Source of the DNA: Pyxicephalus adspersus
Lineage: Eukaryota; Chordata; Amphibia; Anura; Pyxicephalidae
Length of the DNA stretch: 64,000 bases
Direction: 5' to 3'
NCBI RefSeq assembly: GCF_032062135.1
Contig: NC_092861.1
Span: 136,736,816 to 136,800,815 of the forward strand
Numbering within the stretch: position 1 is the stretch's first letter; every line of letters begins with the position of its first letter. Below the pieces are notes generated by a model that saw only the letters and a program-made list of their open reading frames with translations, made no database searches and was not told the DNA's origin. A program made the position numbers and the translations under genes. Below are positions 1 to 13,338 of this stretch, in pieces.

Positions 1-3000
1 AATGAGCAGGCTGGAGGTGAAGCAAGGACACCATTGCATCCTTTTTAAACTTTATATTTGTAGCAGACACAATGGTGTTGTCCTCCTAGCCTGGGGCTGT
101 GTTCATCTTAGAAATTAATATACTAATATACAATTCCTTTGCCAGGTTAAACAAATGAGCCTCATTTATAAATACCCCTAAATGGTCTCTGGAAATGATT
201 TTGCAGTGGTCGGAGCATTGCCCTCTTATATTGCATTCATTGCTTTGAGGCTGGAAGCTGCAGGGATGTGAATTTTCTTTACATTTACGCACAGATATAA
301 AGTGAACTCTGGGAATCTATAATGCAGTTCTCATTATTGAAGTTCAGACTGGGGTTACGAGCAATGACTTCACATTCTCCAACTGTTCCAATAGCTGCAC
401 TAGCTGAGAATATGTGGAACTGAAACTGTATCGGCCACTTCAGCATAAAAAAATAGCATGAATGTTATAAAATCAGGGACAGGAAAAACTGTACCCACTT
501 AAGGGTCAACTACAGGCAATGCAGGAACCCAGGGAAAGGAAGAGGTCAACTGCTACAAGAAACTCCTTGGTTGTGGCAAAGATGATTTTCATACAATATA
601 ACACTACTATAAGCTTTATGTTACCCATTGCAGACAGAGGTGAAGTTGCAGCATTTTAAGGTTGCAATACAAAAAAGGAAGCAAGAAAATATGATGTAGT
701 AACCCTGCCCACATGATTTGATATTCTGGGTCTACACCCTCCTATAATAGCAATGTTTATTATTTGTTAAAAACATTTTAGGAAAAAGCATTTTGGTCTG
801 CATGACACAGATATCCTGGTTGGTATCCACATGTTAGGAGAATCGACACTACGTTTGACCTACGCTTCAAGAAAAAAAGTCTAAAATTAGGAGTCCCTCG
901 GTAAAAAGAAAACGTGTTTTCAAAGAAGATCCATGGGCATTGGGCAGGTTTATTGTTATCATGTTGTTTAAACAGATATAGGTGCAACAACCATTCTCAT
1001 ACTGTTCTACTGCAAAAATTGGTCCTTCCACTAGGTGGTAGTGTACTATTGTTATGATTAATTTCCAACAGCTAACAATTATGAAAAACATTTTAGAAGT
1101 TGAAGTTGACCTCTGAAAGCAGAAGTGTAGGGAGCATGGCTGTGGGAACTCTATCAGTATTGTGTACGTATGCACAACATATTTGCACATTAGAGCAGAA
1201 TTACCTGAACATTTGCTCCTCTATAACAGCTCCCTACCCTCCCTCATCCCTCTGTCTGCCAAAACCATCTTGCCGTCATATTTTTCTCTCTTCTATCAGT
1301 AGGAAGTCACTGATGAAATAACCCTTGAAAATTAACACTGAAGTTCATTATCCTAGCAATTTATTTTCTACACATCTTAAAGGTGCCAAGAGATTACACT
1401 GCAATGCACGAATCAATAATAAAACCAGGCTCTATACTAACATCTCCTTCCATGCATGTAAGATCCTGCTTCACCCATTGCATGCAGTGGTTTCTCCCGC
1501 TGGCTTCTCCTGCAAAGCTACAGAACATATGAGCCAGTGGGAGAAACCATTGTAGTGATGGGGGAGCAGGGTTTTGACCCATCTGACCAACAGAATACCT
1601 TCATTTGCAGAAAATCAGTAATGTATCATTTTCAACAAACAGATTGCAGTAAAGTGTTGCAAATCTCCAATTACAAGGATGAAATTTGTTTTGTGACAAA
1701 GGTTAGTTTAATATTCTTTTAAGGTGGTAAAAATAACTTGTGGTTTACACATGGAAACCTTATTTTTTACTATTATTGGTTATTTCTATACAGCACAGTA
1801 AGGCACCCCTAGGCACAATGGCCCTGATTTATTAAAGTTCTCCAAGACTGGAGAGAATACACGTTCCTCAGTGAAGCTGGGTGATCCAGCAAACCTGGAA
1901 TGGATCTGGTCCATAATTGAAAACATTTGCTAACAAACAGCTAATGACTTTTAGGAAATCTATTCCAGGTTTGCACATTAGTTGGGATATTATCTCCTGC
2001 CCATAGCCACTATCATGTGGGCAGCAGGTGAATCCAGTTAGTAAGGTAATAATGCAAATAATGTGCTGAACTTAGAAAAGTCTCTCCTTGTATTGCATCC
2101 CAAAATGAAATGTTGACTCCAGTTATATTTTCCCTAAACATAATTATAAGGGTTTTCTCATGAAAAAAAGAGATCTTAAAGGCACATGAGTAGAAAATGA
2201 TAACTATAAATAAAACTAATTGTTATTAAATTGAAAAGTCAAGTACATAGTTATGTGGATACTAAATGTAATCTTGATTAGTAGGTAAATTATTAATTGA
2301 TTAGTATGCTGCTTAGCATCCCCATGTGGCAAAGAAAGCCGATGATCCAATGCATTGAACATAACTGGGTATTGATATGTAAGTAATAGGAGACTGTTGG
2401 CCCTGAGAATATCCAATTGTCTTTGTGGATGAAAAATTATTTTTTGTTGTTTTAGAAAATTGTGAATGCTTTATAAGGATTTTTTTTGCTTTCCTCTAAA
2501 TCAGCTGTGAATTTACCTTCTGAATAGAATGCATGTTTTATTTATTTGCACATTTTTCTTATTGGTTGTCTTTTTATTTTAAACCAAACTAGCTGCCACA
2601 CTAAACACTGATCACAGAAAGGCAAATGAATTTAAAAGGTTAATATGCCTTTAATGTGCTGTGTGTAAGTGACAGGTGCACCTTAAATCTCCCTGCACAC
2701 ACATCCATCAGTCAAGCTGCATGTATCTGGCACAAGGCTGCAATGCCACCATGAGGGTAATGGAAGTGGTTGCTACCAGCAGAGCTTTATTAAATGTTCT
2801 GATGTTCTAGCAGCCCAGAATCTGCTCTGGTATTTAGAAACATCTTAATTAAGACTATGTTTCATTGTGCCAGGTTCTGCTGCGGTCTGTTTATTACTGC
2901 AACTTTTTTTTTTTAATAGTGCATGAATTATGCATGGTTTGAGATATGCATCCAAGTATAAGCAGCCTGCAGAGTGCTGGGGATTGAAGATTCTGATCTC

Positions 3001-3612
3001 ATAATCTGAAAATACAAAACTGATTTATTCTGACACTGGTAGTAAGTTTTAGAACACAAATGCAAATTTGTATTAAAGTGTACCTGAACTCAGCATGCAT
3101 ATGTGTGTGTTCTCCTCTGGAGCAGAACCACATACATATCTTTGTTGTATTTGTAGTGACCTTTATTAGATACTATTTAATTTTTTTCTACATTCTGTCT
3201 TAGTTGATAAGCAGAAAGTTACTCTCCCTCCTGTGTGATTAATATAGTGTGGATCAATCAGCATGGTCCCAGGGGCTCCATTAAAACATATAGAAGGAAC
3301 TGCTGCTGGGGCCACTGTGCATGTTCTCAGTATGGGAATGATTATGGGCATGTGGACTGCACTGACTAACAGTAAGCTCTGTGCTCCTGCCACAAGGATG
3401 GCAGTGCCCACTTATGGGTGAAATGTTTGACAGATGCATTGGTGGACACTCCATGATGGTCTTGAGTATTGGCATGGAGGGGGGGGGGGTATCAAAAGCA
3501 AGGAACATTTTATGTTTATCACTATTCTACTATAAATGTATATAGCACCTGCTTGAAAAGTATAAGAATAGCCAGATACATGAAATTACAGAGGTCAAAT
3601 CTGACTGCTTTA
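1..3612. other. Intergenic, no gene seen
   Basis: Apart from the MITE fragment at 1.82 kb, I recognise nothing coding. The stretch 2440-2990 is complex and non-repetitive, with TTAATTAAG, TGACAGGTG and ATGCATGG words, and could be conserved non-coding DNA. No splice-bounded conserved peptide was found. Confidence 0.6.
1820..1977. mobile_element. Fold-back MITE, left two thirds
   Basis: Starts GGCCCTGATTTATTAAAG and includes GGTGATCCAGCAAACCTGG, CTGGTCCATAATTGA and ATTCCAGGTTTGC. The right terminal arm is missing. Confidence 0.8.
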
Positions 3613-3893
3613 TGCCCCGTACGGACATCATATTTCCTGACCGCTTCCAGTGACAGATGAATGAATGAGTGCCATGTACACAGCGCCATTTTGTTCTATG
3701 GAGAGGGAAGTGTGAGGAACGGGTGATTACTGAGGAACCACTGTGCTCTTCCCTATTACAAAACACTTGGTAGGTCATTGATCAGCCAGGGCAGATTGAT
3801 GAACGACGTTGGAGGACCGCTGTACACCTGCCAGATTTTTGAAAGTTGATCATCTCAGGTGTAAATCATCTGACATATGTATGAAGCTTAAGG
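3613..3893. mobile_element. TIR-bearing MITE, diverged copy
   Basis: Shares CGCCATTTTGTTCTATGGAG, TGATCAGCCAGGGCAGATTG and the right end ATGTATGAAGCTTAA with the 24.9 kb copy. The left terminus is degraded. Confidence 0.7.
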
Positions 3894-5280
3894 AATCAGA
3901 TGGAAAACCTTTCACAGTTATTATATTCCAGTGTTAGGCGCTAGTGCCAGGGCAGATGTATGTGCATTCCCCCTTTATTCTGAATAGGCTAAACAAGAAT
4001 GTTCAGCCAAGCCATATATCCGTGTTTCAGTGCATTGCCATAGACACAGATGGCTGAGAAAAGTCAGATTGCTCCTTAATATCTGAATATCTCTTGTGTG
4101 AAATGTGCTGAGGATTTTCCTTCTTTATGCTTTATGTGAACAATGGACAGGGAGAGAGCTGCCTGTGCTTATCCAATTTGCCATTTAGGTATGAATTGCG
4201 GCAATTTTCATCCTTGACCCAGATAATGGTCTCATCTAGGATCAGATGATAAAATACACAATGCTTTGTGCTAACTTACAGCATTTTAATATTACATATA
4301 CCCAATCATTAAAGTTTAATACAAGCTTTACATGTTAATGTAATTTTTGATTAAAGGAAAATCTCCCGGTTGTCCTCCTGCACTGTCACATGCACTCACA
4401 ACGGGAAGAGGCTGCCAGGGATAAGAAAAATTGAAATGCAATAAAGATGGAAAAAAGATAAAATTGTATTTATTAAAAAAAATACAGGTCGGAGCAACCT
4501 ACCAAGGCCATTATTAATGGATATAGTATTTCACTTGCCGTTTTATCCCACAAGGTAACTCCATACACCGACTTGCATTTATGGCTCATTGATAAATAGG
4601 CTGCTGCATGGAGTCTGCGGTTTCCTATAATGTGCTCTCTGCATGTTGCAAAATGGTTGGAGGGGAGGCAATCATAAGATTGTGACAGGTCACATGAGCA
4701 GACTATTGTCCATTTTTATTAGAATCCCCTGGCTTCACAGTTCTCAAGAACAGGCCCAACTCAAGGCATAAGGATTTAGCCAGGTTTAAAGCAGAAAACA
4801 TGCCTCAGCTGCAAACACAGCATTCACAAAGGCAGCATGTTAAATACTTTTGGGCTGCTATGCCTATAAGTGTCGCACAGATCCCAGTGCAGGTGCCACG
4901 TCCTCCTGATCAAATGAAACCTGGAGCCAGTTTTGTGGATGGTCGGGAGAAGAAGACTTGGTACTATTGCAAAAGTCTATGTAGTGTTTATTGCCTAGCT
5001 GGTTCCCATTATTGGGCTTAAAATTTTAATATATTTATTACGTTGGAAATGCAAATAATTAAAGCTTTGTTCAGATCCATGGTAGCGGCGACCCAGCCAC
5101 CTGCACCCCAGCGCTGGTTCTTGTGCAGTGTTTGTATATTATAAAGTGGACAGTAATGGACAATACTGAACCACTCCCCACTGCCCCTATTCGTTGTCAA
5201 TGGGCTACATGTAGTTTCATAACCTAAGGAAGCAGTAACTGCACTACAATTTCACTGCCAGACTGAACATAGCCAATCTC

Positions 5281-5435
5281 TTAGATTGTAAGCTCTTCTG
5301 GGCAGGGTCCTCTCCTCCCGTGTCACTGTCTGTATCTGTCTGTCATTTTCAACCCTTATTTAATAATGTACAGCGCTGCTTAATATGTTGGGGCTATATA
5401 AATCCTGTTTATTAATATTAATAAATAATAATATT
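5281..5435 (+). mobile_element. L2-type LINE 3' tail
   Basis: Contains TTAGATTGTAAGCTCTTCTG, GGGCAGGGTCCTCTCCTCC, TACAGCGCTGCTTAATATG and an AAT-rich end, the same 3' UTR as the copy near 26.8 kb. 5'-truncated inside the UTR; no coding remnant. Confidence 0.85.
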
Positions 5436-7567
5436 AAAGTCAACAAATATAGAATTACAGGGTGTGAAGCAGAGACGCAAAGCAGTGTGCAACCTGTGTG
5501 CAAAAATAGCATTGATCATAATATCAGTTTACAATAGAGACATGGATCCATGGACCATAAGAAGCAAAGGACATATAATTATGGTGGCGGCTGAATGTAT
5601 TTCCAACCTATAGAGTGAGAACACTCATTGAGGGGTCCAAAGCCCATCTACGTAACATAGAAAGGGTAGGAGTAGAGAAGTAGAATAAAGAAGAAACAAA
5701 ATTTCTCAAAAGTTAGGAACAAAAAATACAATAGGTATTAAAGGTATTTTTTCAAAATCTGGTCAGAGTCAATATACCTTACCCAATGATCAAAGCTGAC
5801 ATCCTCCAGGTACAGAACTGGAAACCTATGACAGCTCGGCAGCAGAGACGTCCAATCCTGGAAAGGGTCGCCATGGGGCATCGTATTTGGACATCAATAA
5901 ATCCTGAAAAGGCAAATAATAATTAAAAACAAAAAAGAATATTAAAGATTGTTTTCCTTTTGTTAGGTGTCATTATTTTTGGAATGGGTAGAGGTAAGAT
6001 AAAATAATAATAATAAATATAATAAAATATAAACAGTATATATTAAATGCATAAAAACAATACATTAATAATAATACCACCTATATATATTCTACTGTCT
6101 AACATACTGCCAAATTTGTATAGAAAAATTCTTTAAATAAACTTTAAAGGCACAAAATATATAAAAGAAAAGTACTTTTATTTGAATAAACTAGCACACA
6201 GTCCCATTGTGTGAATTTATATACATAAAAACAAATTATAATATATTTTAGGATAATTTTATTTATTTCCACTTTTTCATATATTTTTTCCTCCTTATCT
6301 GGCCCTCAGAAATGCCTGATGAAGTTTTTCCATGTGAAAACAAAATGTTTTGAGTAGGGGCAAGTATTACTGCAAAGAGAAGCTTGATATTTGAGTGATG
6401 AATTCATGACTTGTTCAGCAACTCATATTGATAATTATAATTTTAATTATCATTTGAGCTATGATTGTGAATTCTCTACACCGGTTATGTTTGGAAATGT
6501 TTATTAAGCTAATGTTAATATTTTTTTTTAAATTTATATGTCTAGTTCAATAAAATAGGTACTGTTGTTTTACATATTTTGTACCTTTAATGTCAAATTG
6601 TCTTCTATTTGTGTTTACGTAAATAATATTAATAAATATAAATAACATAAAAATAGAATAAAAAATTTAAATTGCCAAATCTAGGTCCAGTTTAAAAAAA
6701 AAAAAAAAAGTAACTATGAATTCTAAATTGGAATACTGACTGCTTTTCCTCTGATTTCTGTTCCAGGCTGGCTGCTATCATTCTGGTTCAGATTTCTTTA
6801 GCTTTGAGCACCTCCAGTAGACATAAGTGAGAAGTGTTATATGGTAGGATGGCACCTGGAATGCTTGCAGTTCCAACATACTCCATTAGGACTTGCTGCA
6901 TCCAAATAAATGCAGTGCAACATGCAAGTCACATGCATCTATACCGCCATGCGCACTGCTCAGTGAAAGTTATTAGGATTATTATGACCTGTGATTGAGG
7001 CTCGTTTTAAACAACAACCATGGACACTTAGCCCTACTCTTTTCTAGGTATGCTGTAATCGTTGTCATGTGTGTGTGGTAGGTACAAGCACAACATATTT
7101 TTTTATTTTAGGGTGTTAACAAGGCTGGGTTTAGGTTGGGGTAAAACTGGCCTATTGCACACCTTCTTCAGGGCCCTCAATAACAGAATCCAAAGTGTTC
7201 AGGGAGCTGGATTCCAATACATTTTGGGTCCCCACTTTATACTTTCCCAGGGCCCTCTAGTTTTGTTTTTAAACCACCTCTGGATGTCAGTCAGCAATGA
7301 AGCTTTTTATCTGGCCCTACAATGCAAATTAAGTGGATAAAACACCTTTATTTCTTAGATTATTGGCTCTATTAACCTAAGATTCTACTTTTTTACTGAA
7401 GGATTAATAAGGATGTGGGAATAGTGTGTGGTCACAGCCACAGGAAATGATTGTGTTCTACAAACTGACAGAGAATAGTAGCAGCGACTTGTGTTTATTG
7501 GTTGTTCAGATTTATGTGTTTTAAACAACACAAAAATTCAACCATTTTAAAGAAATACTGCTTGCTA

Positions 7568-7581
7568 CCACTAGAGGGCGG
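7568..7581 (+). promoter_or_regulatory. CTCF-like motif
   Basis: CCACTAGAGGGCGG matches the vertebrate CTCF core CCASYAGRKGGCRS at all 14 positions, + orientation, about 29 kb downstream of the epas1 stop. Occupancy is unknown; motif match only. Confidence 0.5.
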
Positions 7582-9544
7582 AAGAGATCAAGGAAAAAAA
7601 ACAGCTTAAGGCAGAGTTCAATGGAGCCAGCAGAAGAATATTTGTGGTTGACATAAAGAAAAGCTGTCCTTACTGCTGACCACTTCTGAAAATGCATTTT
7701 TTTACTTTAAAGACTCCAACTTGCAACATATATGCAGCAAGTGAACTATGCATAAAGTCAAAACTTAGTATCTCAATGCTGCATCGGTGATTTAGAATAT
7801 ATTAAAGCCATTGCATTAGCATAGCAGGCAAGCAACTATCATTTTCAAAAAGTGAATTTACTAGCAGCACCCTGCATATTTTGCATTTATAAATAAGCTT
7901 AACTAACGTTCAGTAACTTTGCCAGGTTTACTGAGGTTTAGGAATTCTAACTGGCTGCTATTAGTTTTTGGCATTTTAATTTTGCCTTATCAGTGTTGCT
8001 TCATACACCACTTACAATAATGCAAAATATGTATTTATAAAATACAATATATATAGTTTTTATTATATAATCATCTATAAAATACATGTATTTTCATGCA
8101 TTCATAAGAACCTCAAGCCAATGTTTGTCTTTTATAATCCCTTGTATAAGTAGAGTGGGCAGTACTAAAAGTCTATCATTCTCTGCTGATTGTGCTGCCA
8201 AGGAACATATCTATACTTTGAGAGAGCAGAGTAGAGGAATGGCCCTCATGGGTGTGGTTGCTGCTCCTTCACTGTCCAATCAGCAGGCTGGGGGTGTGTT
8301 TATAACAATGTTCTATATAATGATTGCATGTGAAATAAAACAGCTTGTAGCTGCTTGCCTGGAGAATTAAAACAAACCTTTCCTAATAAATGATTGGGTT
8401 GCCATTGATCTACTTGTCTCCAATTATTTGGCTGACTGGTTCAGTATTGTCCTAGGACAAGCTTGCAACAAGTGAAATAAAGTACAAACCACTAAAATGG
8501 ATTTTTTTTGCATCCTTGCATTATTGCCACATGGCTTGCATGCTCACCAGGTAACTGGAATTTTCAAAAGAATAAATCTGCATAAACTGCCATCTCTCTG
8601 CCGTCACATGTCTCCGTCCATTTGTTTTTATTGTTCATTATCTTTTATTTTTTTGGTGAATTATTCATTAGTTTTGCACATTTAGGTGTATCTGATATCA
8701 GCTATTTCCCTTTATTGGTGAATATTAATACACAATGACCTGAACAGTCTGTGACTGTGAGCACACAGTGAATATATATAGCACAGCAATAACATTTTGT
8801 TCTACAAGCTGAGCAAGATTTCATTTTGTACTAAATATTACAATAAATCCCTGATGCATGATGATGGAGATTTATCAGAAATGTTTTACATTTGGTTTTA
8901 ATTATAAATATACAATCTTTGTTCCATAATTATTTATTTAATTATGTACCCAGGGTGCACTGCAGAAGCTGTTTTCTTTCAGACACTCTGAATCTCTTGA
9001 ATCTCATGAAGTGAAACATGTTAGAAAGCCATTCTGATGCAGGGTCTTGGAATCACTGCTGTGACTCATTTACCTGTGTGTGTAATGTTATGCATAAGCC
9101 ACTGAGCTCTGTAAACAACAGGCTTTTCTACAATATCCTGACCCTGATCCTGTAAATCAGATATAGAATATGGTCACAAAGCCTTGTTGCTAACCATCCA
9201 GAGAAGATGCAAAGTGTGCCCTGAACTTTCCTCAGCCAACAGAGACCCCTACAGGGGCTTCAAGTATGTTAGGGGGGTCTGCCATTCACTATGTCCACCA
9301 CTGCCTATCCCTACTCCAGGGAAACCATTGCATTCATAAGTCTAACAAGCCTGTAATAACTAAATGCAAGCTGGATTCATTTAATGTTGATGCTTCCGGC
9401 CCTGAAAAACTTGCAGAATCATTTGTAAGCTCTGAATCATTGCTATCTGCAGGTCATTACTAGATATTTGTGGTTTAATGATCTGTTGTTCTCACCTGGA
9501 CTCATTAGCAGATCTTAAAGTGAGCTCAGGGTTTCTAGCATGCA

Positions 9545-9870
9545 TGTAACAATAGAGCACAGTGGCTCAGTGGTTAGCACTCTGGCCTTTGCAGCGCTAG
9601 GTCCCAGGTTGGTATTCTGGCCAGGACACTATCTGCATGGAGTTTGCAGGGTTTTCTTCCACATCCCAAAAACATGCAGTTTGGTTAATTGGCTTCCCCA
9701 ACCAAAAAATTGACCTTAGACTGACATATGACAATGGTAGGGACATCAGATTGTGAGCCTCTTTCAGGGACAGCTAGTGACATGACTATGGACTTTGTAC
9801 AGCGCTGTGTAATATGTCTGCGCTATATAAATATATTATTTATATATATTAAATAAAGTTCATTATTTAA
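9545..9870 (+). mobile_element. tRNA-like SINE with L2-like 3' tail
   Basis: The head has an A-box-like TGGCTCAGTGGTTAGCAC (9563-9580); the expected B-box region near 9601-9622 is degraded. The body contains AAACATGCAGTTTGGTTAAT and the tail TCAGATTGTGAGCCTCTTTC, CAGGGACAGCTAGTGACATG and GCGCTATATAAATA. The tail is related to the LINE tails here, the usual relation between a SINE and its partner LINE. Confidence 0.8.
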
Positions 9871-10484
9871 ACTATATACTGTACAAGAATTATGATGCAT
9901 TGAGTTAAAAAGTCCTAAAAAAAAGAAGTAGTGGAATGATCAAAAAAGTTGGCACCGTCGTCTGGTCTTTTGGATCCATGCAAATCACCACCAGATTGGA
10001 AGAAAAATCCAAGGCATTATCAGTCAGAGACAGACCGGACATAAGCAAACAGACAAACGTGCTTGTCATACTCCATGTATTGTATATCAGCTGCATACCA
10101 TATGGTCATCAAAAGGGACAATTATTACTCCTTATATTATGTACACATAAGGAGTAACACTTCATGACACCATTAGGCCTTTTTCTCAGACACAGCTGCA
10201 AGGGGCCTATTGGTGCCAAATCAATGTTGCTCTTTCTTTGTATGAAAAACGTAGAAAAGAAACAGGGTTTTTTTGGAAACAAATTAAAGTGTATTTTTCA
10301 AATAAATACAAAATGGGTGACAGACATTTCATTAAATCAGTATAAGAAAAGCAAACATAGTAAAATCACAATTAGACTATAAAAGCATCCCTCAGTTTTA
10401 TCTTGGTGGGGATATGCCTTGCTTCTTAAATAGAAAATCGTCTAAGTGTTGCAACAGAAGTACTCAATGTTAAAAAATCTCATT

Positions 10485-10512
10485 CCCGACGCGTTTCGCC
10501 AGAAGGCTTCAT
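10485..10512 (-). repeat. GAAACGCGT dispersed motif, copy
   Basis: The minus strand reads CATGAAGCCTTCTGGCGAAA followed by CGCGTCGGG. Diverged relatives lie near 6.3, 15.8 and 22.2 kb; I recall it as part of an amphibian interspersed repeat of unknown class. Confidence 0.65.
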
Positions 10513-10724
10513 GTTTGTTCAGAGGTTGTGCAAGGAGAGTCAGAGCGTCTGTACAGTAAAGTATAAACAGAAATGATCATGAACATCATATATAGTTATA
10601 TGTAACAATACAATAATAATGAAAGGTCAGACCAAGATAATTAATTAATGGACAATAAACATTTGGGTGTTCCCGCACAATGTGTGAATCAATGTGCATC
10701 ATTAACTTGTATTATGCAGTATAC

Positions 10725-10734
10725 TTATATATAT

Positions 10735-10773
<39 letters not shown>

Positions 10774-10779
10774 TATAAC
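10725..10779. repeat. (TA)n microsatellite
   Basis: Alternating TA with one interruption (TAGATA) over about 50 bases. Confidence 0.95.
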
Positions 10780-11059
10780 CTCAATATATAGTAATCTACA
10801 TGCAAACATAAAATGGTATCAAGTTTGTTATAAAAACGGGATCTAATATTCTTTTGCTTTTTGCTAGTTATTAAAAAGGTTTTTCTAATCACACACAATA
10901 TCCAGTGTATCCAAAAATTAACTGTTTTCAACTCTATAATGTATGTATTGGTTATGATATGAAAAAATAGGAAAAAGAGGATCAACTTACTCAATTGTGA
11001 AGATGACACATATATATAAAGGTGGCGTTTTCTGCTGTTGCAGGGGGGAGGGGGTGTTT

Positions 11060-11224
11060 ACACAGTGTTGCTGCAGCACCTGGATGCCAGACTAAGTGGT
11101 CCAAGTGAGTTGCATCAAGGTGGTCCCAGTAATATTATAATATAATAATACTGGGACCACCTTGATGGGGCAATTCATATGCACAATGGTGGTCTGACAT
11201 CCAGGTGCTGCAGCAACACTGTGT
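11060..11224. repeat. Long perfect-to-near-perfect hairpin (165 bp)
   Basis: The outer arms 11060-11092 and 11192-11224 are almost exact reverse complements (ACACAGTGTTGCTGCAGCAC / GTGCTGCAGCAACACTGTGT). The inner arms around 11113-11137 and 11142-11167 also pair (CAAGGTGGTCCCAGTAATAT / ATACTGGGACCACCTTG). The loop is only a few AT bases near 11140. Possibly a fold-back transposon; the family is not known to me. Confidence 0.9.
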
Positions 11225-11320
11225 AGGTGGGGTCTCCTCCTCTATTTTTTGCATATGTTTTGCTCTTTCTTTGATTAAATCATAATTTTTGATGAGGTGT
11301 GTTGGTGATGATGCACATTG

Positions 11321-11530
11321 GCCCTGATTTAATAAATCTATACAAGACAGGAGAAGATAAACTATTTAGGGAAAACCTGGCTGATCCAGCAAACTTGGTA
11401 TAGATTTGCTTTTAGTTGGCAAATATTCTCAACCCTGGATCAGTTCTATTCCCGGTTTGCTGGATCACCCAGGTTCAACTTTGATAGTCTATCTTCTCCA
11501 GTCCTGGATAGTCCTAAAAAAATCCAACCC
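11321..11530. mobile_element. Fold-back MITE, near-complete copy
   Basis: The left arm begins GCCCTGATTTAATAAATC and includes CTGATCCAGCAAACTTGG. The right arm includes GGTTTGCTGGATCACCCAGG, the inverted counterpart, so the whole element is an imperfect palindrome. No coding capacity. Related copies lie near 1.8, 25.6 and 26.4 kb. Confidence 0.82.
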
Positions 11531-13338
11531 ATTGAGTAAATTGAACTTGTCTGATTGCCTATGGCCTGTCTGTCTCTAACTCATATCTTGGAGTATTCTT
11601 GTAAACTTTTTGCACTGTATGTATCCAGCGTGTTTGCACTTAGTGACCTTTTACCTCTGGAATTGTTCCATTTATATCAGGAACCTGGGCTTTGTGCTAC
11701 TCATCTAGGCATCAATCTGCTGACTTTGCTATTATTTATCATTTGCTCCATCTGTCTAAGAACATACACTGTTCTAGCATATGTTTTGCCTGTTGCATAT
11801 TTCTGCTGGCAACACTAAATGCATATATAATTCTGTGATCCCATTGATGACCTTAAAACCAATTGCCAATGAATTGTGATAATGATCTCTGCTAGAAAAT
11901 GAAGATCTATGTTCAGGAAAAGGTGTTGATTGGATGATCTTCTTTTCTTAACAAAGACCTTGTGACCAGACAGGGTAAAGGCTAATGGTACCATTTAGGA
12001 CTTTCTTGGAAGCTGTCATCATTCAGCAGCCTATGTGGAATGGGAACCTGGATTGCTCAAATTCCCATTTCCAATCCATGGTTGGAATGGCTTTGATCCA
12101 AGTCACAATTGAATAGAATGGATCTGAGCACTTACAAATGTTTTTATAATCATAACAGATATAAATATGTTGTTCCATGTGTGTTGCAATAGTGCAGCCC
12201 ATTTATTTTATATGTGTGTTTAATACATGCAGGTTTTAATGCACCTCCATCTTTTTCATGCATAAAATCCACGCACTAGTAGTGCACTTTGTTGTTTTAT
12301 ATCACCATATAAAATAATTAGCACGGAGCACAGAATGCTTTGCATTAATATATAATATGTTGACTTTAATAGTTCAGGTTGATCCGCAAACCTCATTCTA
12401 TATCTCATTATATGAAAAGGAAAGCCATCATTTTTTTTTCTTGCTTTGAGATGGAAGCAACATATACATATAACTTAAGAAGCCGTTCAGCCTAAATTCA
12501 CCCGTTTATGGAGTGGCGCACATTTGGGAGCTCTTACATATTTTAGAAAACAATATTTTAATCCCACAAACAGCCGACAATCCTCCCCATTACATATTCA
12601 GTGACAAATCATGCTGCCTAAGCAATCACGCTCTGTTCTTAGATTGAATTTCAGATTCACTTTTTCCCATGAGAATGTCTCTTCTTGTGGTTTTTAAAGG
12701 AAGTAACATTTAACAACACAGACAAGGTGGTGGTAAACACTACGGCAACGGGTCCTGCGAGAGCCAAACACATATAAACAACCGCCGTAGGTGACTGGCC
12801 AATCTAAGCCACCTAACTAGACTGTGGGGGCTCCCCTGGAACCAGTGTAGCTCACCAATGGGTCATGTTAAAGCAAACCTGTCACAAAGCAGAAGAGCAA
12901 TCAATCTCAAAACCCATTTGTTCATTTTGCATTGCTAATGTCAGCCCTTTGCCCAGAGGTAGTCACTCAAAGAAAATTAAAAAAAACTCCAAATTTAGGG
13001 TGATCATTTTCTGCTCCCCACAATGCTTTCATAGAAACCATAAGCCTGCCCATAGAAATATTTCTCAAAAAGTCTATATTTTGCAGCATGTGATGAGTTG
13101 TGTATATTTATTTCCAAAAATAGATTTATTGGTGAAGTTAAGGTCCATACAGTATGACATTTGTATTGAAGATATTACTCTTCACTCTTCATTATCCCTC
13201 TCTTTACCTCCTCTCTCCCCTCTCCTCTCTCCATTCCTTTTTGCCCCTTCTGTCTATCCCTCTGTCAGGATTTTTTCCAGCAGGAACAGAAGGTAGATCA
13301 GCATTGGGAGCATACACCGAATAGCCAGAAGTCAGATA

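Larger units (their letters stand above)
3894..11059. other. Intergenic, no gene seen
   Basis: Holds the L2 tail at 5.28 kb, AT-rich low complexity at 5.93-6.7 kb, the CTCF-like motif, the SINE at 9.55 kb, one GAAACGCGT motif near 6.31-6.35 kb and the TA microsatellite. Short open frames here have no recognisable product. Confidence 0.6.

Noticed and set aside
7062..7340. 92-codon open frame
   Set aside because: Low-similarity sequence with repeated GGGCCCTC words, no conserved motif and no splice support.
10725..11009. 94-codon minus-strand frame ending in IYIYIY
   Set aside because: The repeat is a TA microsatellite; the remainder has no homology I recognise.
12865..13296. 143-codon open frame
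   Set aside because: No conserved motif; its second half is CT-rich low complexity.
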